A stretch of DNA of 40,587 bases from UKL13-2 sp044346745 (GCA_044346745.1 JBIIYQ010000009.1:1-40587); one strand, 5' to 3'. Positions 24,367-32,471 are shown, counted from the first letter of the stretch. Numbers and translations: made by a program. Notes: generated by a model not told the origin, from the letters alone.

Positions 24367-25140
24367 ATGAATGCAAGTGCCCGTGTCATCGTTGCGCTGG
24401 ACTTCGACAATTCTGCGGAGGCCATGCAGCTTGTTGAGAAGCTTGGCTCATCTGCTGAGTTTTACAAAGTGGGCTTGCAATTGCTCACCGCCGAAGGCCC
24501 GGCACTCGTTCGTCAGCTAATAGCTCAAGGGAAGCAAGTCTTTCTTGACCTCAAGCTGTTTGAAATACCGGACTCTGTAGCCGGCGCTGTTACCGCGGCT
24601 GGCCAGCTTGGCGTCTCAATGGTCACTGTTCATGCTTCGGGTGGCTCGGCTGTTCTGCGAGCGGCGGTAGAAGCCGCACGTCCGTTTCCGCAACTGAAGG
24701 TTCTCGCACTCACTGTCATTACTAGCATGAGCGATCAAGATCTCCACGTCGTCGGTGTGAGTGCCACAGTTGCAGAGCAAGTAGTCCGGCTCACACGCCT
24801 TGCCATGGAGGCTGGCTGTCACGGTGTCGTAGCCTCCCCAAAAGAGGCTCGGCTCCTTCGCGAACTTCTACCTCAATCAGCTCTCATTGTTACACCCGGA
24901 ACACAGTTGCCGGGCGATGCCAAGTATGACCAAGTTCGCACAGCCACACCCGCAGAAGCAATTCAAGCGGGCTCCACACATCTGGTAATCGGTCGTTCAA
25001 TCGCACGCGCCCAAGTTCCAGCGGCCACCTTTGTAGCCATCTGCAGCCAGATAGAGAATGCAGTCGCGGCGGGGCAACGCATAACTCCCAACCCGTCATT
25101 CGAGAGAACACCGAACGGTGCCTCTCAATTCGAAGGTTAG
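24367..25140 (+). CDS. pyrF: Orotidine 5'-phosphate decarboxylase, atypical
   Basis: This 257-aa protein makes UMP from OMP in pyrimidine synthesis. Family landmarks are VALDFDN (D12), YKVGLQL (K34), the DxKxxD region and VIGRSI near the C-terminus for the phosphate. The core motif reads D61-L-K63-L-F-E66-I-P, so the third acidic residue, an Asp donated across the dimer interface in known enzymes, is Glu here. Codon use (many GTA, CTA, ATA, TCT, CTT, GCT) differs from neighbours, which favour GCG, CTG and GTG. The last ~15 residues (NPSFERTPNGASQFEG) are encoded by an attC-like hairpin, and the TAG stop falls in its right core. This suggests lateral gain, perhaps as a gene cassette. Activity is likely but not assured. 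Confidence 0.88.
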   Translation: MNASARVIVALDFDNSAEAMQLVEKLGSSAEFYKVGLQLLTAEGPALVRQLIAQGKQVFLDLKLFEIPDSVAGAVTAAGQLGVSMVTVHASGGSAVLRAAVEAARPFPQLKVLALTVITSMSDQDLHVVGVSATVAEQVVRLTRLAMEAGCHGVVASPKEARLLRELLPQSALIVTPGTQLPGDAKYDQVRTATPAEAIQAGSTHLVIGRSIARAQVPAATFVAICSQIENAVAAGQRITPNPSFERTPNGASQFEG

Positions 25141-25142
25141 GC
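25079..25142 (+). repeat. attC-like element at the 3' end of pyrF
   Basis: GCATAAC (25079-25085) and GTTAGGC (25136-25142) resemble integron attC core sites RYYYAAC/GTTRRRY; the right one fits exactly, the left has one mismatch. Between them lies a stem GAGAG/CTCTC (25102-25106, 25122-25126) capped by CACCG-AA-CGGTG (25109-25120), with unpaired bases on both sides as in folded attC sites. The 64-bp length is in the attC range. No integrase or second site is in the window. Confidence 0.5.
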
Positions 25143-25233
25143 CGCCGCTTTCGGGCAACAGCCATGTCAGCTTTGGGTCAGAAGTGACGATTCCCCACCG
25201 CGCCCGCGCACGAAACATTCAGTAAGCCCAACA

Positions 25234-25267
25234 AAAAAGCCAGGTACCTCGCGGTAACTGGCTTTTT
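25234..25267. terminator. Bidirectional rho-independent terminator between pyrF and HiPIP
   Basis: AAAAAGCCAG (25234-25243) pairs perfectly with CTGGCTTTTT (25258-25267). The inner bases TACC/GGTA pair too, around a TCGC loop. The A/T tracts on both sides let it serve both pyrF on the plus strand and the HiPIP gene on the minus strand, which converge here. Confidence 0.85.
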
Positions 25268-25303
25268 CTCGTGCCGCAGTCGCGGCAGCAAAGCAACGTC
25301 GAA

Positions 25304-25612
25304 TTACTTCTTCGGTGCTGCGCTCCAGCCGGTGCAATGGCCGTTCGGGCTGATCTCGGTATCACCCGGCAGAATTTTGCAGCCGCCAAGTGCTTTTGCA
25401 TCTTTACCCGGCACCCAGTGGGTGCAGTTGTCGCACTTCTCTACCACACCGTTTTTGGTGACGGGTTTGTCGATGTAGTTCAGTGCTTTGCGCAGTGCGT
25501 CGTTTTTGGCGGCGTAGGCGTTACCGGTCATGGCAACAACCGGGATGCTGGCCAAACCTAGCGAAATTGTTTTGAGAGCGTTACGACGGGAGAGGGTCAC
25601 TTTATCGTTCAT
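25304..25612 (-). CDS. High-potential iron-sulfur protein (HiPIP), Tat-exported
   Basis: This 102-aa protein has a twin-arginine signal, SRRNALK (residues 8-14), then a hydrophobic stretch and cleavage near NAYAA. The mature ~67 residues carry the four cluster Cys at 60, 63, 78 and 93 in the HiPIP pattern CxxC-(14)-C-(14)-C, with WxP and GHCTGW typical of the family. It carries electrons in the periplasm between a bc1-type complex and an oxidase or reaction centre. The monocistronic gene ends at the terminator 25234-25267. Confidence 0.95.
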   Translation of the reverse strand: MNDKVTLSRRNALKTISLGLASIPVVAMTGNAYAAKNDALRKALNYIDKPVTKNGVVEKCDNCTHWVPGKDAKALGGCKILPGDTEISPNGHCTGWSAAPKK

Positions 25613-25754
25613 GTGAGGTACCTAGTGAAATAGGCAATATAGCCAGTGGGGGAGAATACTCGTTTTTTGCGGGTTTTTGTAGCGGTTAGCGCACCTGCAG
25701 TCTGGGAGCCGACCGCCCCGTATACTGACTCACACCATTAAGATATAAGCGCAT

Positions 25755-26258
25755 ATGACAGATTCAACCGCAACAAATGTTTCGCCCGTCATTAACGAAC
25801 CTCGCCTCTGGTCGGATGACGGCTGGACCGCCAAAGTCATCAAAAATGAGGACGATGACGGTTGGGCGGTGGAAATGACCAAGGACGGCGAGCCCGAGCC
25901 CGCACTGGTCGGGCCTTGGACGATGGGGCGCGACAAGAAGAATCCCAAACCACTCGACGCCACAGCTTTCCATACGCTGGTGAAAACCGCCTATGAGGTT
26001 CGCCGCCGGCACGAGCAGCACTTGCACGCTCAGCTAAACAAGAAGGTGGTGGTTCGGGCAGGGGACCGGGAATACGTGGTGACGTTGGTCATCGTGCCGG
26101 ATGAAGATGCCCCGTATGCGACGTTGACCGCACGTATCGCCCGTGACCGCGACGGTGCGGCGTTGGCGGAGGTTCGCGTCGCGGCGAACTTTAGGCTGAC
26201 TGACGCCACGGCCGTGGCGTGGATCGAAAACGATTTTCGCCGGCCGGACTCGGCTTAA
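25755..26258 (+). CDS. Conserved hypothetical protein
   Basis: This 167-aa soluble acidic protein is preceded by a TATAAG-like -10 region just before the ATG. The N-terminal half is a beta-rich segment (GWTAKVIKNEDDDGWAVEMTK, ALVGPWTMGRD). A helix (HTLVKTAYEVRRRHEQHLHA) leads to a C-terminal beta domain (KVVVRAGDREYVVTLVIVPD, YATLTARIARD). No catalytic motif, Cys or signal peptide is seen, and I do not recognise a named family. It stands alone, converging with the hydrolase gene 16 bp downstream. Confidence 0.7.
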   Translation: MTDSTATNVSPVINEPRLWSDDGWTAKVIKNEDDDGWAVEMTKDGEPEPALVGPWTMGRDKKNPKPLDATAFHTLVKTAYEVRRRHEQHLHAQLNKKVVVRAGDREYVVTLVIVPDEDAPYATLTARIARDRDGAALAEVRVAANFRLTDATAVAWIENDFRRPDSA

Positions 26259-26274
26259 CGGCGGCTCGAGACTT

Positions 26275-27189
26275 TTACAGACGCCGGTCGCGCAGAAAGC
26301 GGTCAAAGACCGCATTAAATTCATCGACCACCTCAAAGTACGGTAGCGCACCGGTTTGGAAGATGGTGATAAACCAGTTTGGCCGGTCTTTGACGATGCG
26401 CATGCCGCGGTAGTCGGTAAAGTCACCGCGTACGCCGTGGGAAGCCCAGGTGGGAACTGTGATCGCTTCGTACACGGTGTGGATATCGGCGCTAAACATA
26501 CTCGCAGACAAAAAATGTAGCGGCGCGTGTTCGGCACCGGGCTGCCGCGTCGTGATCACATCGTACGCCCACAAGGTCTCGTCGATGTTTTTGCCGCCCC
26601 AAGTCCGCTGCAAAAAATAGCGGATCACGCCGGGACGCGTCAGCCCGCGAAAAATTGACCCGCCCCAACCGGGGCCGGTGAAAACGCGGTGTAGCCATGG
26701 CAGCGCGCGGGTGCTGCCGGTGGGTTTGCGTCGCGATGCGGTTCCCATAAAGCCGGTGGGGCTGACTAACGCAATCGAGCGAAACTTGTCGGGAGATTCA
26801 ACCGCCGCCCGCGCCAAGAACTCGCAGGCGAGTGAGGCAGCCAGTGCATCGATCGGCGCAGGCCCGCAGCGTATTTGAATTTGTGCGACAAGTGCTTGCA
26901 GTGCGTCGGTCATCAGCCTCGGCGTGTACTCACGATCACTGCGGTCGGAAAATCCGTAGCCGGGCAGATCTATGGAGAAGACCGTGTGGGTCTGGCGATA
27001 GTGGTCATGCAACGGACGAATCTCCGCGGCGGAAGCCGCTGCGTTGACGGTATGCACCAGCATCAGCGGCGGGCCACTGCCGTCGACGTAGGCGCTGATA
27101 CGGCCCGCGATGCCGTCGAATTCGAAGCGTTCACCGCTCAGGGCGTGGGGTAGTGGGGGCGTATGCATGGAGGGCGTAGTTTGCCCCAT
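26275..27189 (-). CDS. Alpha/beta hydrolase-fold protein with altered catalytic residues
   Basis: This 304-aa protein has the hydrolase fold: LMLVHTVNAAASAAE after the first strands, SIDLPGYGFSDRSDR and the nucleophile region DALAASLACEFLARAA. The elbow reads A-x-S-x-A instead of G-x-S-x-G, though the Ser is kept. Near the C-terminus, where the catalytic His usually follows Gly-x-x-Pro, the sequence is TGALPYFEVVDEF, with Tyr at the expected place. It may be a non-classical or inactive member of a proteobacterial family with modified elbows. No signal peptide. ATG 27189 is used; ATG 27168 would also work. Confidence 0.8.
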   Translation of the reverse strand: MGQTTPSMHTPPLPHALSGERFEFDGIAGRISAYVDGSGPPLMLVHTVNAAASAAEIRPLHDHYRQTHTVFSIDLPGYGFSDRSDREYTPRLMTDALQALVAQIQIRCGPAPIDALAASLACEFLARAAVESPDKFRSIALVSPTGFMGTASRRKPTGSTRALPWLHRVFTGPGWGGSIFRGLTRPGVIRYFLQRTWGGKNIDETLWAYDVITTRQPGAEHAPLHFLSASMFSADIHTVYEAITVPTWASHGVRGDFTDYRGMRIVKDRPNWFITIFQTGALPYFEVVDEFNAVFDRFLRDRRL

Positions 27190-27291
27190 CCGCCGCCGCG
27201 TGTGTCGGTCATTCTGAGCTCAACCGCACAAAACATCGGCCCGTCCGACTTTGGGCGGAGCAAAAACCATGGCAACGGTTAGACTTACGGC

Positions 27292-27681
27292 ATGACGCCA
27301 AAACAATTCCGTATCTTGATTGGGTGCTATCTCGCCTGTGTCGTGTTGGCGATTCTCGGCCACGTTTTTACCGCCGAGCAGTTACCCGTGGCACTGCGTG
27401 ACTATGTGAAAGTGGCGGACCAAACCACTTGGATGGTGAGCTGGGTGGGAATGGCGTATCTGACCGCCGCAACGGTCAGCACCATCGGCCTGATCATCTT
27501 CAAGGCTTGGGCAAGACCGACGTTTGCGGTCGTGGCGGTATTCGGCGCAATGCCGTGGGACGGCCACACCGTTTATCCCGCCATGGAGTATCTGTTTATC
27601 AATCTGGAGTTCATGCTGGCCGGTGCGATTGTGGCGGCGGCGTATTGGGCACCAGTACGGGATAGTTTTACAAAACCCTAG
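27292..27681 (+). CDS. Small integral membrane protein
   Basis: This 129-aa protein has four predicted membrane helices, roughly residues 8-27, 46-70, 75-92 and 98-118. It has a conserved-looking loop with MPWDGHTVYPAMEY between helices three and four. Function unknown. It is followed five bases after its stop by a long stem-loop. Confidence 0.72.
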   Translation: MTPKQFRILIGCYLACVVLAILGHVFTAEQLPVALRDYVKVADQTTWMVSWVGMAYLTAATVSTIGLIIFKAWARPTFAVVAVFGAMPWDGHTVYPAMEYLFINLEFMLAGAIVAAAYWAPVRDSFTKP

Positions 27682-27686
27682 AATTG

Positions 27687-27724
27687 ACGGGCATTTTCAG
27701 GCAAAAGTGCTTGAAAATGTCCGT
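27687..27724 (+). terminator. Long stem-loop after the membrane protein gene
   Basis: ACGGGCATTTTCA (27687-27699) pairs with TGAAAATGTCCGT (27712-27724) over 13 bp with one G-T pair, continuing inward to GC/GC around a small loop. No immediate T-run follows; TTTTCC comes about 12 bases later. It could end transcription or protect the mRNA end before the amidohydrolase gene. Confidence 0.5.
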
Positions 27725-27771
27725 GGATAAACGAGTTTTCCCAAAAAAATAATACCTCAGGAGCGCGCCGC

Positions 27772-29013
27772 ATGCCAACGATGATCTTCACCAATGCACG
27801 AGTGTTTGACGGCACCAATGCGGATTGCGCGGAAGGCATGTCGGTGGTGGTCGCAGACGGGCTGATTCAGGAAGTCTCCAGCCAGCCGGTCAAAGCGGCG
27901 GCGGATGCGGTGGTGATCGACGTGGCCGGAAAAACACTGATGCCCGGCATGATCGACGCCCACATTCATGCGTTTGCCAGCGACGTTTCCGTGGCGACCA
28001 TCGAGAAGTTGGGCGAAACCTATCGCGCCGCCCACGCGGTACGGATGTTGCAGCATGCCTTGAATTGCGGCTTTACCACCGTGCGCGATATTGGTGGTGG
28101 CAACTACAGCCTTCACCGCGCGATCACCGACAAGATGTTTGAGGGACCACGATTCTTCTATTCGGGCAAGGCGCTTTCGATGACCGGCGGCCACGGCGAC
28201 TTCCGACAGATTGAGGAGCGGCCCAACTACCAAGCGCTGTGTGCCTGTTCGGGTGGTGTGTTCAACGCTCTATGTGTTGTCGCTGATGGTGTGGACGAAT
28301 GTTTGAAGGCGGTGCGTGAGGAGTTACGGCAGGGTGCACATTGCATCAAGATCATGGGCTCGGGGGGCGTGGCATCACCGACCGATCCGATCTGGATGAA
28401 TCAATATCGCGAAGATGAAATTCGCGCCATCGTCGGTGAGTGTGTCGAGCGGCGCACCTATGTCTCCGCACATTGCCATCCGGCGAGCGCGATTCGTCGC
28501 TGTGTGGAGTTTGGCGTGCGGACCATTGAGCACGGCACGTTGATCGACGCTGAAACCGCCGCGTTTGTCGCTGAGCGCGGCGCATACATCGTGCCGACCA
28601 TGATCACCATCGAGCAGTTGGTGAAGATGGGGCGCAAGTTAGGCTTCCCGCCGCAGAGCCAGGAGAAGATGGATATTGCTTGGAAGGGCGCGATCTCGGG
28701 TCTGCAAGCCATGCGAAATGCCAACGTCAAGGTTTGTTTCGGCACCGATTTGCTCGGCAGTCTTTACGATCAACAGTGTCGTGAGTTCACATTGCGTAGC
28801 GAAGTCTTTACGCCACTGGAAATTCTGCGGCAAGCAACCTCGGTTAGCGCCGAAATGATGATGCACGAAGGTCGGCTGGGTTGTATCAAGCCAGGCGCAT
28901 ACGCCGATTTACTCGTCGTTGATGGCGATCCGCTGAAGGATATCTCGCTGCTCGCGGCCAGTGGTAAACACCTAAGTGCAATCGTCTGCGGTGGTGAGCT
29001 GGTCAAACACTAG
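27772..29013 (+). CDS. Metal-dependent amidohydrolase (imidazolonepropionase/prolidase-like)
   Basis: This 413-aa cytoplasmic enzyme has a good AGGAG (27759-27763) eight bases before its ATG. The amidohydrolase TIM-barrel metal set is complete: H64-x-H66 (DAHIH), K193 for the carbamylated bridge (CIKIMGSGG), H234/H236 (SAHCHP), H254 (TIEHG) and D326 (FGTDLLG). The pattern FYSGKALSMTGGHGD is typical of the prolidase/carboxypeptidase-like Sgx9260-type subgroup, which cleaves N-acyl or dipeptide bonds to a C-terminal residue. The actual substrate is unknown. It stands alone between unrelated genes, possibly read with the small membrane protein upstream if the stem-loop does not stop transcription. 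Confidence 0.9.
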   Translation: MPTMIFTNARVFDGTNADCAEGMSVVVADGLIQEVSSQPVKAAADAVVIDVAGKTLMPGMIDAHIHAFASDVSVATIEKLGETYRAAHAVRMLQHALNCGFTTVRDIGGGNYSLHRAITDKMFEGPRFFYSGKALSMTGGHGDFRQIEERPNYQALCACSGGVFNALCVVADGVDECLKAVREELRQGAHCIKIMGSGGVASPTDPIWMNQYREDEIRAIVGECVERRTYVSAHCHPASAIRRCVEFGVRTIEHGTLIDAETAAFVAERGAYIVPTMITIEQLVKMGRKLGFPPQSQEKMDIAWKGAISGLQAMRNANVKVCFGTDLLGSLYDQQCREFTLRSEVFTPLEILRQATSVSAEMMMHEGRLGCIKPGAYADLLVVDGDPLKDISLLAASGKHLSAIVCGGELVKH

Positions 29014-29044
29014 TTGGCGTAGGTGGTGACGCCCGCAGCGCGGT

Positions 29045-29536
29045 TTACTTCGAGGTCACGTCTTCAAACAGTGGGCGGGTCTCGATGACCTTGCCGAGAT
29101 CCCGCATTCCTTTGCCGTCAATCAGAACAGTCTGGTGCGCGCGGCGAATCTTTTCGAACTGCGGCGCGATGCTGCTATAACCGAGTGAGTTCGGATACGT
29201 TACCGCCACCACGACGTTCCAAGGCCCATCGTCGTTTCCGGTATCAAGCAACTGGTACGACACCATCAAACCCTGGCTGACGGCAATGGCGTCCATCGCA
29301 AACCAGTTCGCGGTGATAAAACGCTTGAGGTTTTCACGCTCGCCGGGCAACGACTTCAGGTAGGTGTATTCCACGGCGCGTTTTGCCTTTGCAGCCGTGG
29401 GGGCTGCTACGCTTGCACCCGCGGGCTCGGATGCGCGGGCGGTGCTGGCGGTTGCCAGAAGAATTGCTACAGCCGCAATTGCCGCTGCGTGTGGGATGGT
29501 CATCAGAGTTTTACTTGCATTGTTGCCTTGTGCCAC
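29045..29536 (-). CDS. Hypothetical secreted protein
   Basis: The frame gives 163 aa from GTG 29536; ATG 29503 (152 aa) is an alternative start. Both keep the hydrophobic signal peptide AAAIAAVAILLATASTARA. The mature part begins with an Ala/Pro linker and then a compact alpha/beta domain (YTYLKSLPGERENLKRFITA, GPWNVVVAVTYPNSLGYSSI) resembling a dimeric alpha/beta barrel of the type also used in DUF1428 proteins. No Cys remain in the mature form. Role unknown. Confidence 0.68.
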   Translation of the reverse strand: MAQGNNASKTLMTIPHAAAIAAVAILLATASTARASEPAGASVAAPTAAKAKRAVEYTYLKSLPGERENLKRFITANWFAMDAIAVSQGLMVSYQLLDTGNDDGPWNVVVAVTYPNSLGYSSIAPQFEKIRRAHQTVLIDGKGMRDLGKVIETRPLFEDVTSK

Positions 29537-29639
29537 TTTGTGCCCCTAACAGTTTTGAACTGTGATCTAGGACGGGGCATTCCGCATTTGGTTCCGATGC
29601 TGTGATGGCCACGCTGCCAATGCGCGAACCAAGACCCGG

Positions 29640-30317
29640 CTACTTGGTCTTGCCGGTGTAAGCCAATTCAGCAGGGTCTGCGGCGATGCGGCGAATCGCA
29701 TTCTCAAACACATCAGCAGGCTGTCCGCCTTGCAGAAGGTGACGGTCGTTGATGATCACTGACGGCACGGCATTGATGCCGTTTTCATGCCAGAACTGCT
29801 CCGCTTGCCGCACTTCGTTGGTATACATCGGGGAGTGGATCACTTTTTCGGCCTCTGCAATATCGAGCCCAACTTCGCGGACCAATTCGCTCAATACATC
29901 CGGGTCCGCCGGGTTGCGGCCTTCACCGTGGTAGGCGCGAAGAAGCGCATGTTTCAGGGCACGTTGCTGCGACTTGCCCGTGATGGCGTCCTGATCAGCG
30001 GCCCACTGCAAGAGGCGATGCGCATGAAATGTGTTCCAAATCCGACCGCGTTCACCAAACGCAAACCCGACTGCGGCACCGCGTTCGCGCAAGGTATCTC
30101 GCGAGCCTTGGAGTTGCTCCGGCGTCATGCCGTATTTGTTCATCAGGTATTCGCCGGCATCCACACCTTCGGCACCCATTTCCGGGTTTAGCTCGAACGG
30201 CTGCATGTACATGGTCACCGGGATATCGTCGCCGATTTTTTTCAACGCGGTTTCGAGCGCGTTCAGACCGACTGCACACCAAGGGCAAGCGATGTCTGAA
30301 ACAAAGTCAATTTTCAT
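29640..30317 (-). CDS. DsbA-family FrnE-like oxidoreductase
   Basis: This 225-aa protein has a thioredoxin fold with a long helical insert. C11-P-W-C14 (SDIACPWCAVG) is the FrnE active site, and AVPSVIIND carries the cis-Pro loop. WNTFHAHRLLQWA and LLRAYHGEGRNPAD are family landmarks. There is no signal peptide, so it acts in the cytoplasm, probably as a disulfide isomerase or oxidoreductase linked with stress tolerance. The start ATG 30317 fits the family N-terminus MKIDFVSDIACPWC. It is followed downstream on the same strand by a secreted hypothetical, with a 103-bp gap. Confidence 0.92.
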   Translation of the reverse strand: MKIDFVSDIACPWCAVGLNALETALKKIGDDIPVTMYMQPFELNPEMGAEGVDAGEYLMNKYGMTPEQLQGSRDTLRERGAAVGFAFGERGRIWNTFHAHRLLQWAADQDAITGKSQQRALKHALLRAYHGEGRNPADPDVLSELVREVGLDIAEAEKVIHSPMYTNEVRQAEQFWHENGINAVPSVIINDRHLLQGGQPADVFENAIRRIAADPAELAYTGKTK

Positions 30318-30374
30318 ATTGGCAAGAATTGTTTATCAAGGCCGACAGTTTACGTCTGAATGTGCAGGCGCAGA

Positions 30375-31190
30375 TTAAGCCGCAACCGCGGCCGGTGCGC
30401 GTTCACACTTATAGATGACGGTGTAGGCTTTTTCGGCTGCGCCGTCGTCCATGAGGCAAATGAAGGCATCAGTGAGATCACGCGGTGCTTGTTTGGCGCG
30501 CATCTCCGCGATCAGTTCACGCAGCATGGCTTTGCGGCCCCGGTCAGGCTGCGTCAGGATGAGCTCAAGTGTTTTGTAAAGTGCGGGATCTTCACACGCA
30601 CCACGCAACATGTTGATCAACCCGTCTACTTCGGCGAAGGTCCTTTTGCCGTCCAAGCGTTGAAAGCCGTGATTGGCGGTCAGATAACGCAGTTCCTGCC
30701 GTCCGACGACAAACCCGATCAAGCCGACGGGTATCCAGATCAAGCTCCAAAACAGCGCCATCGTCAAACGTGTTTCGTTTTCTGCGGTTCGCCGCGTGAC
30801 GTCGGCGGCGATCTTGCTGCGGCTGATGATGTCTGATTCGGTCGGCACAAATCGAATCATCTCGCCGCCCACCTTGAACATGGTGACCTCGCCGGTCGCG
30901 AGAAAAGTTCGCTGCGCCCGCATGGTGGCATTTTGCGTAGGGCGGTTTGTGGCCAGAAAGCTCTCAAGATTCGCGGCGGTGTATGGGTCTGCGAGTTTTT
31001 GCGCAGCATTGCGGTAGTTGCCAAACATCCCCAGCCCCACCACCAGGCAGACAAGTACAAGACCAACCAACAACCAACTGACGGCATTGGCGGTGCCGTG
31101 AACCGACACATGGCGCGCTCTATCGTAAATCAGCAGCGCCAAAGACATCAGCAGGAGCAGTTCGATGACAAGTGAGATAGTTGAAAACAT
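30375..31190 (-). CDS. Hypothetical membrane protein
   Basis: The ATG at 31190 gives 271 aa starting directly with a membrane helix (MFSTISLVIELLLLMSLALL). The longer frame to 31328 adds a Cys/His-rich leader that crosses the neighbour's promoter and is rejected. A second helix (SWLLVGLVLVCLVVGLGMF) and a third near residues 145-170 (LTMALFWSLIWIPVGLIGFV) flank a domain of about 75 residues, followed by a charged cytoplasmic C-terminus of about 100 residues with several helices. No family recognised. Confidence 0.72.
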   Translation of the reverse strand: MFSTISLVIELLLLMSLALLIYDRARHVSVHGTANAVSWLLVGLVLVCLVVGLGMFGNYRNAAQKLADPYTAANLESFLATNRPTQNATMRAQRTFLATGEVTMFKVGGEMIRFVPTESDIISRSKIAADVTRRTAENETRLTMALFWSLIWIPVGLIGFVVGRQELRYLTANHGFQRLDGKRTFAEVDGLINMLRGACEDPALYKTLELILTQPDRGRKAMLRELIAEMRAKQAPRDLTDAFICLMDDGAAEKAYTVIYKCERAPAAVAA

Positions 31191-31341
31191 GTCGTTGGGA
31201 AACACTCGCGTGTTCAGTTTGGGTAGACAAGAGTTGTTATCGTAACCGAGATTTGTTTCGCATGGGTTCGCCGATGAAAACTCGGCAAAGCCATGGTGAC
31301 AGTGCGACAATGCATTTTTCGCACGCAATCAGGGGGCTTGA

Positions 31342-31704
31342 ATGGGCGCCTATGTCGATAGCATGTTGGTACACGTGCCAAAAGCGAGGCTGGCGGAATA
31401 CCGCAAGCTCGCCCGTTTGACCGGCAAGGTGTGGCGTGAGCACGGCGCATTGGAATATGTGGAGTCCGTCGGCGATGGTTTGCAGCCGGGCAAGTGGACA
31501 TCGTTTCCGCGCAGCGTGAAGTTGAAGGAAGACGAAGTGGTGGTGTTCTGTTACATCGTCTATAAGTCGCGCGCGCATCGCGACCAGGTCTGGAAAAAAG
31601 TCATGGCAGACAAACGCTTGGCGCATTTGATGGTGCCGGGTGCCATGCCGTTCGACAGCAAACGCATGATTTGGGGTGGATTTAAACGCCTCGTTGAGGT
31701 TTAA
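31342..31704 (+). CDS. DUF1428 (YbaA-like) family protein
   Basis: This 120-aa protein matches E. coli YbaA along its length: YVDSMLVHVPKARLAEYRKL, FGALEYVE-like HGALEYVESV, EVVVFCYIVYKSRAHRDQV and the C-terminal signature MPFDSKRMIWGGF. The fold is a dimeric ferredoxin-like alpha/beta barrel. The biological role is unknown. It lies three bases upstream of a GTG-started membrane protein gene, so the two are very likely an operon with coupled translation. Confidence 0.92.
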   Translation: MGAYVDSMLVHVPKARLAEYRKLARLTGKVWREHGALEYVESVGDGLQPGKWTSFPRSVKLKEDEVVVFCYIVYKSRAHRDQVWKKVMADKRLAHLMVPGAMPFDSKRMIWGGFKRLVEV

Positions 31705-31707
31705 GCG

Positions 31708-32460
31708 GTGCCACTAATACCGTCGGTAAAGTTGCCGCTCCTCGCCTGGCCGCTGGTGCTTGGGCTGGCTGGGTTTACCGCGGGCTTTATTGGTCCTATC
31801 GTGTTTTTGCCCGACGCCAACACTGGGCCGATGATCGGTATCTTCATGACCGGCCCTGGCGGGGCGGTGCTTGGTTTGTTGATGGGAGCGGTGGTCAAAG
31901 CGGTCGGCCTTTCTGACCGGGCGGCGTGGAAAATTTTGCTGGGGACTGCCGTCGGTGGTTGGTTGGCGATCATTGGTTTCTGTATCGCCGCGCCCGCACC
32001 AATCCCACGTAGTGCAGTCATTGAAGGAACGGTGAGTCGTTGTTTGGCACCGATGGAAATGGCCCCTGATGCTATTCAATATTGGGAGAGCCGCGTTGCC
32101 AAAGTCACCTATCAAGCGCCTCGGCAAGGTTGGAAGGAGGGTGTGCCAACGATGTTGAGCGAAGATTCCGGGGCGGTTGTGGAGGTCAAGATTACGCGAG
32201 AGAACCCGGTGTATGAACAGCGCAAACTCTGGAACAAAGGCGAACTGCGCGCCGCGGGTTGGCGGACACCCGTACAACCTCTGAAGCTGTTCTACGTGCG
32301 GCAGACCGGCAAGCGCTGCGCGGACTATCCGCTTAACGAGAAAGTGCAGATCCATCTAATTGACAAGTCAACAAACGATTGGCCGCTGGCAACTGCGTCG
32401 AAGCTTTTGAACCTGCTGTTGTGGCAGCCGGTGCCCGAGGTGATCCTGCGACAACTGTAG
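31708..32460 (+). CDS. Hypothetical membrane protein coupled to the DUF1428 gene
   Basis: This 250-aa protein starts at GTG 31708, three bases after the previous stop, with TTGAGG about ten bases upstream. The N-terminal ~100 residues hold three hydrophobic helices (LLAWPLVLGLAGFTAGFIGP, MIGIFMTGPGGAVLGLLMG, ILLGTAVGGWLAIIGFCIA). The remaining ~150 residues are probably periplasmic or cytoplasmic and beta-rich, with a Cys pair. It is not recognised as a known family. The tight coupling suggests a shared function with the YbaA-like protein. Confidence 0.72.
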   Translation: MPLIPSVKLPLLAWPLVLGLAGFTAGFIGPIVFLPDANTGPMIGIFMTGPGGAVLGLLMGAVVKAVGLSDRAAWKILLGTAVGGWLAIIGFCIAAPAPIPRSAVIEGTVSRCLAPMEMAPDAIQYWESRVAKVTYQAPRQGWKEGVPTMLSEDSGAVVEVKITRENPVYEQRKLWNKGELRAAGWRTPVQPLKLFYVRQTGKRCADYPLNEKVQIHLIDKSTNDWPLATASKLLNLLLWQPVPEVILRQL

Positions 32461-32471
32461 CGGCTACGTTG

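Noticed and set aside
24065..24370. 101-codon open frame before pyrF
   Set aside because: It overlaps the methyltransferase end, has odd Cys/Trp/Arg composition, no SD and no recognisable motif.
31714..32355. 213-codon open frame on the minus strand
   Set aside because: It is antisense to the GTG-started membrane protein gene and very rich in His, Arg and Gln, as expected from a shadow frame.
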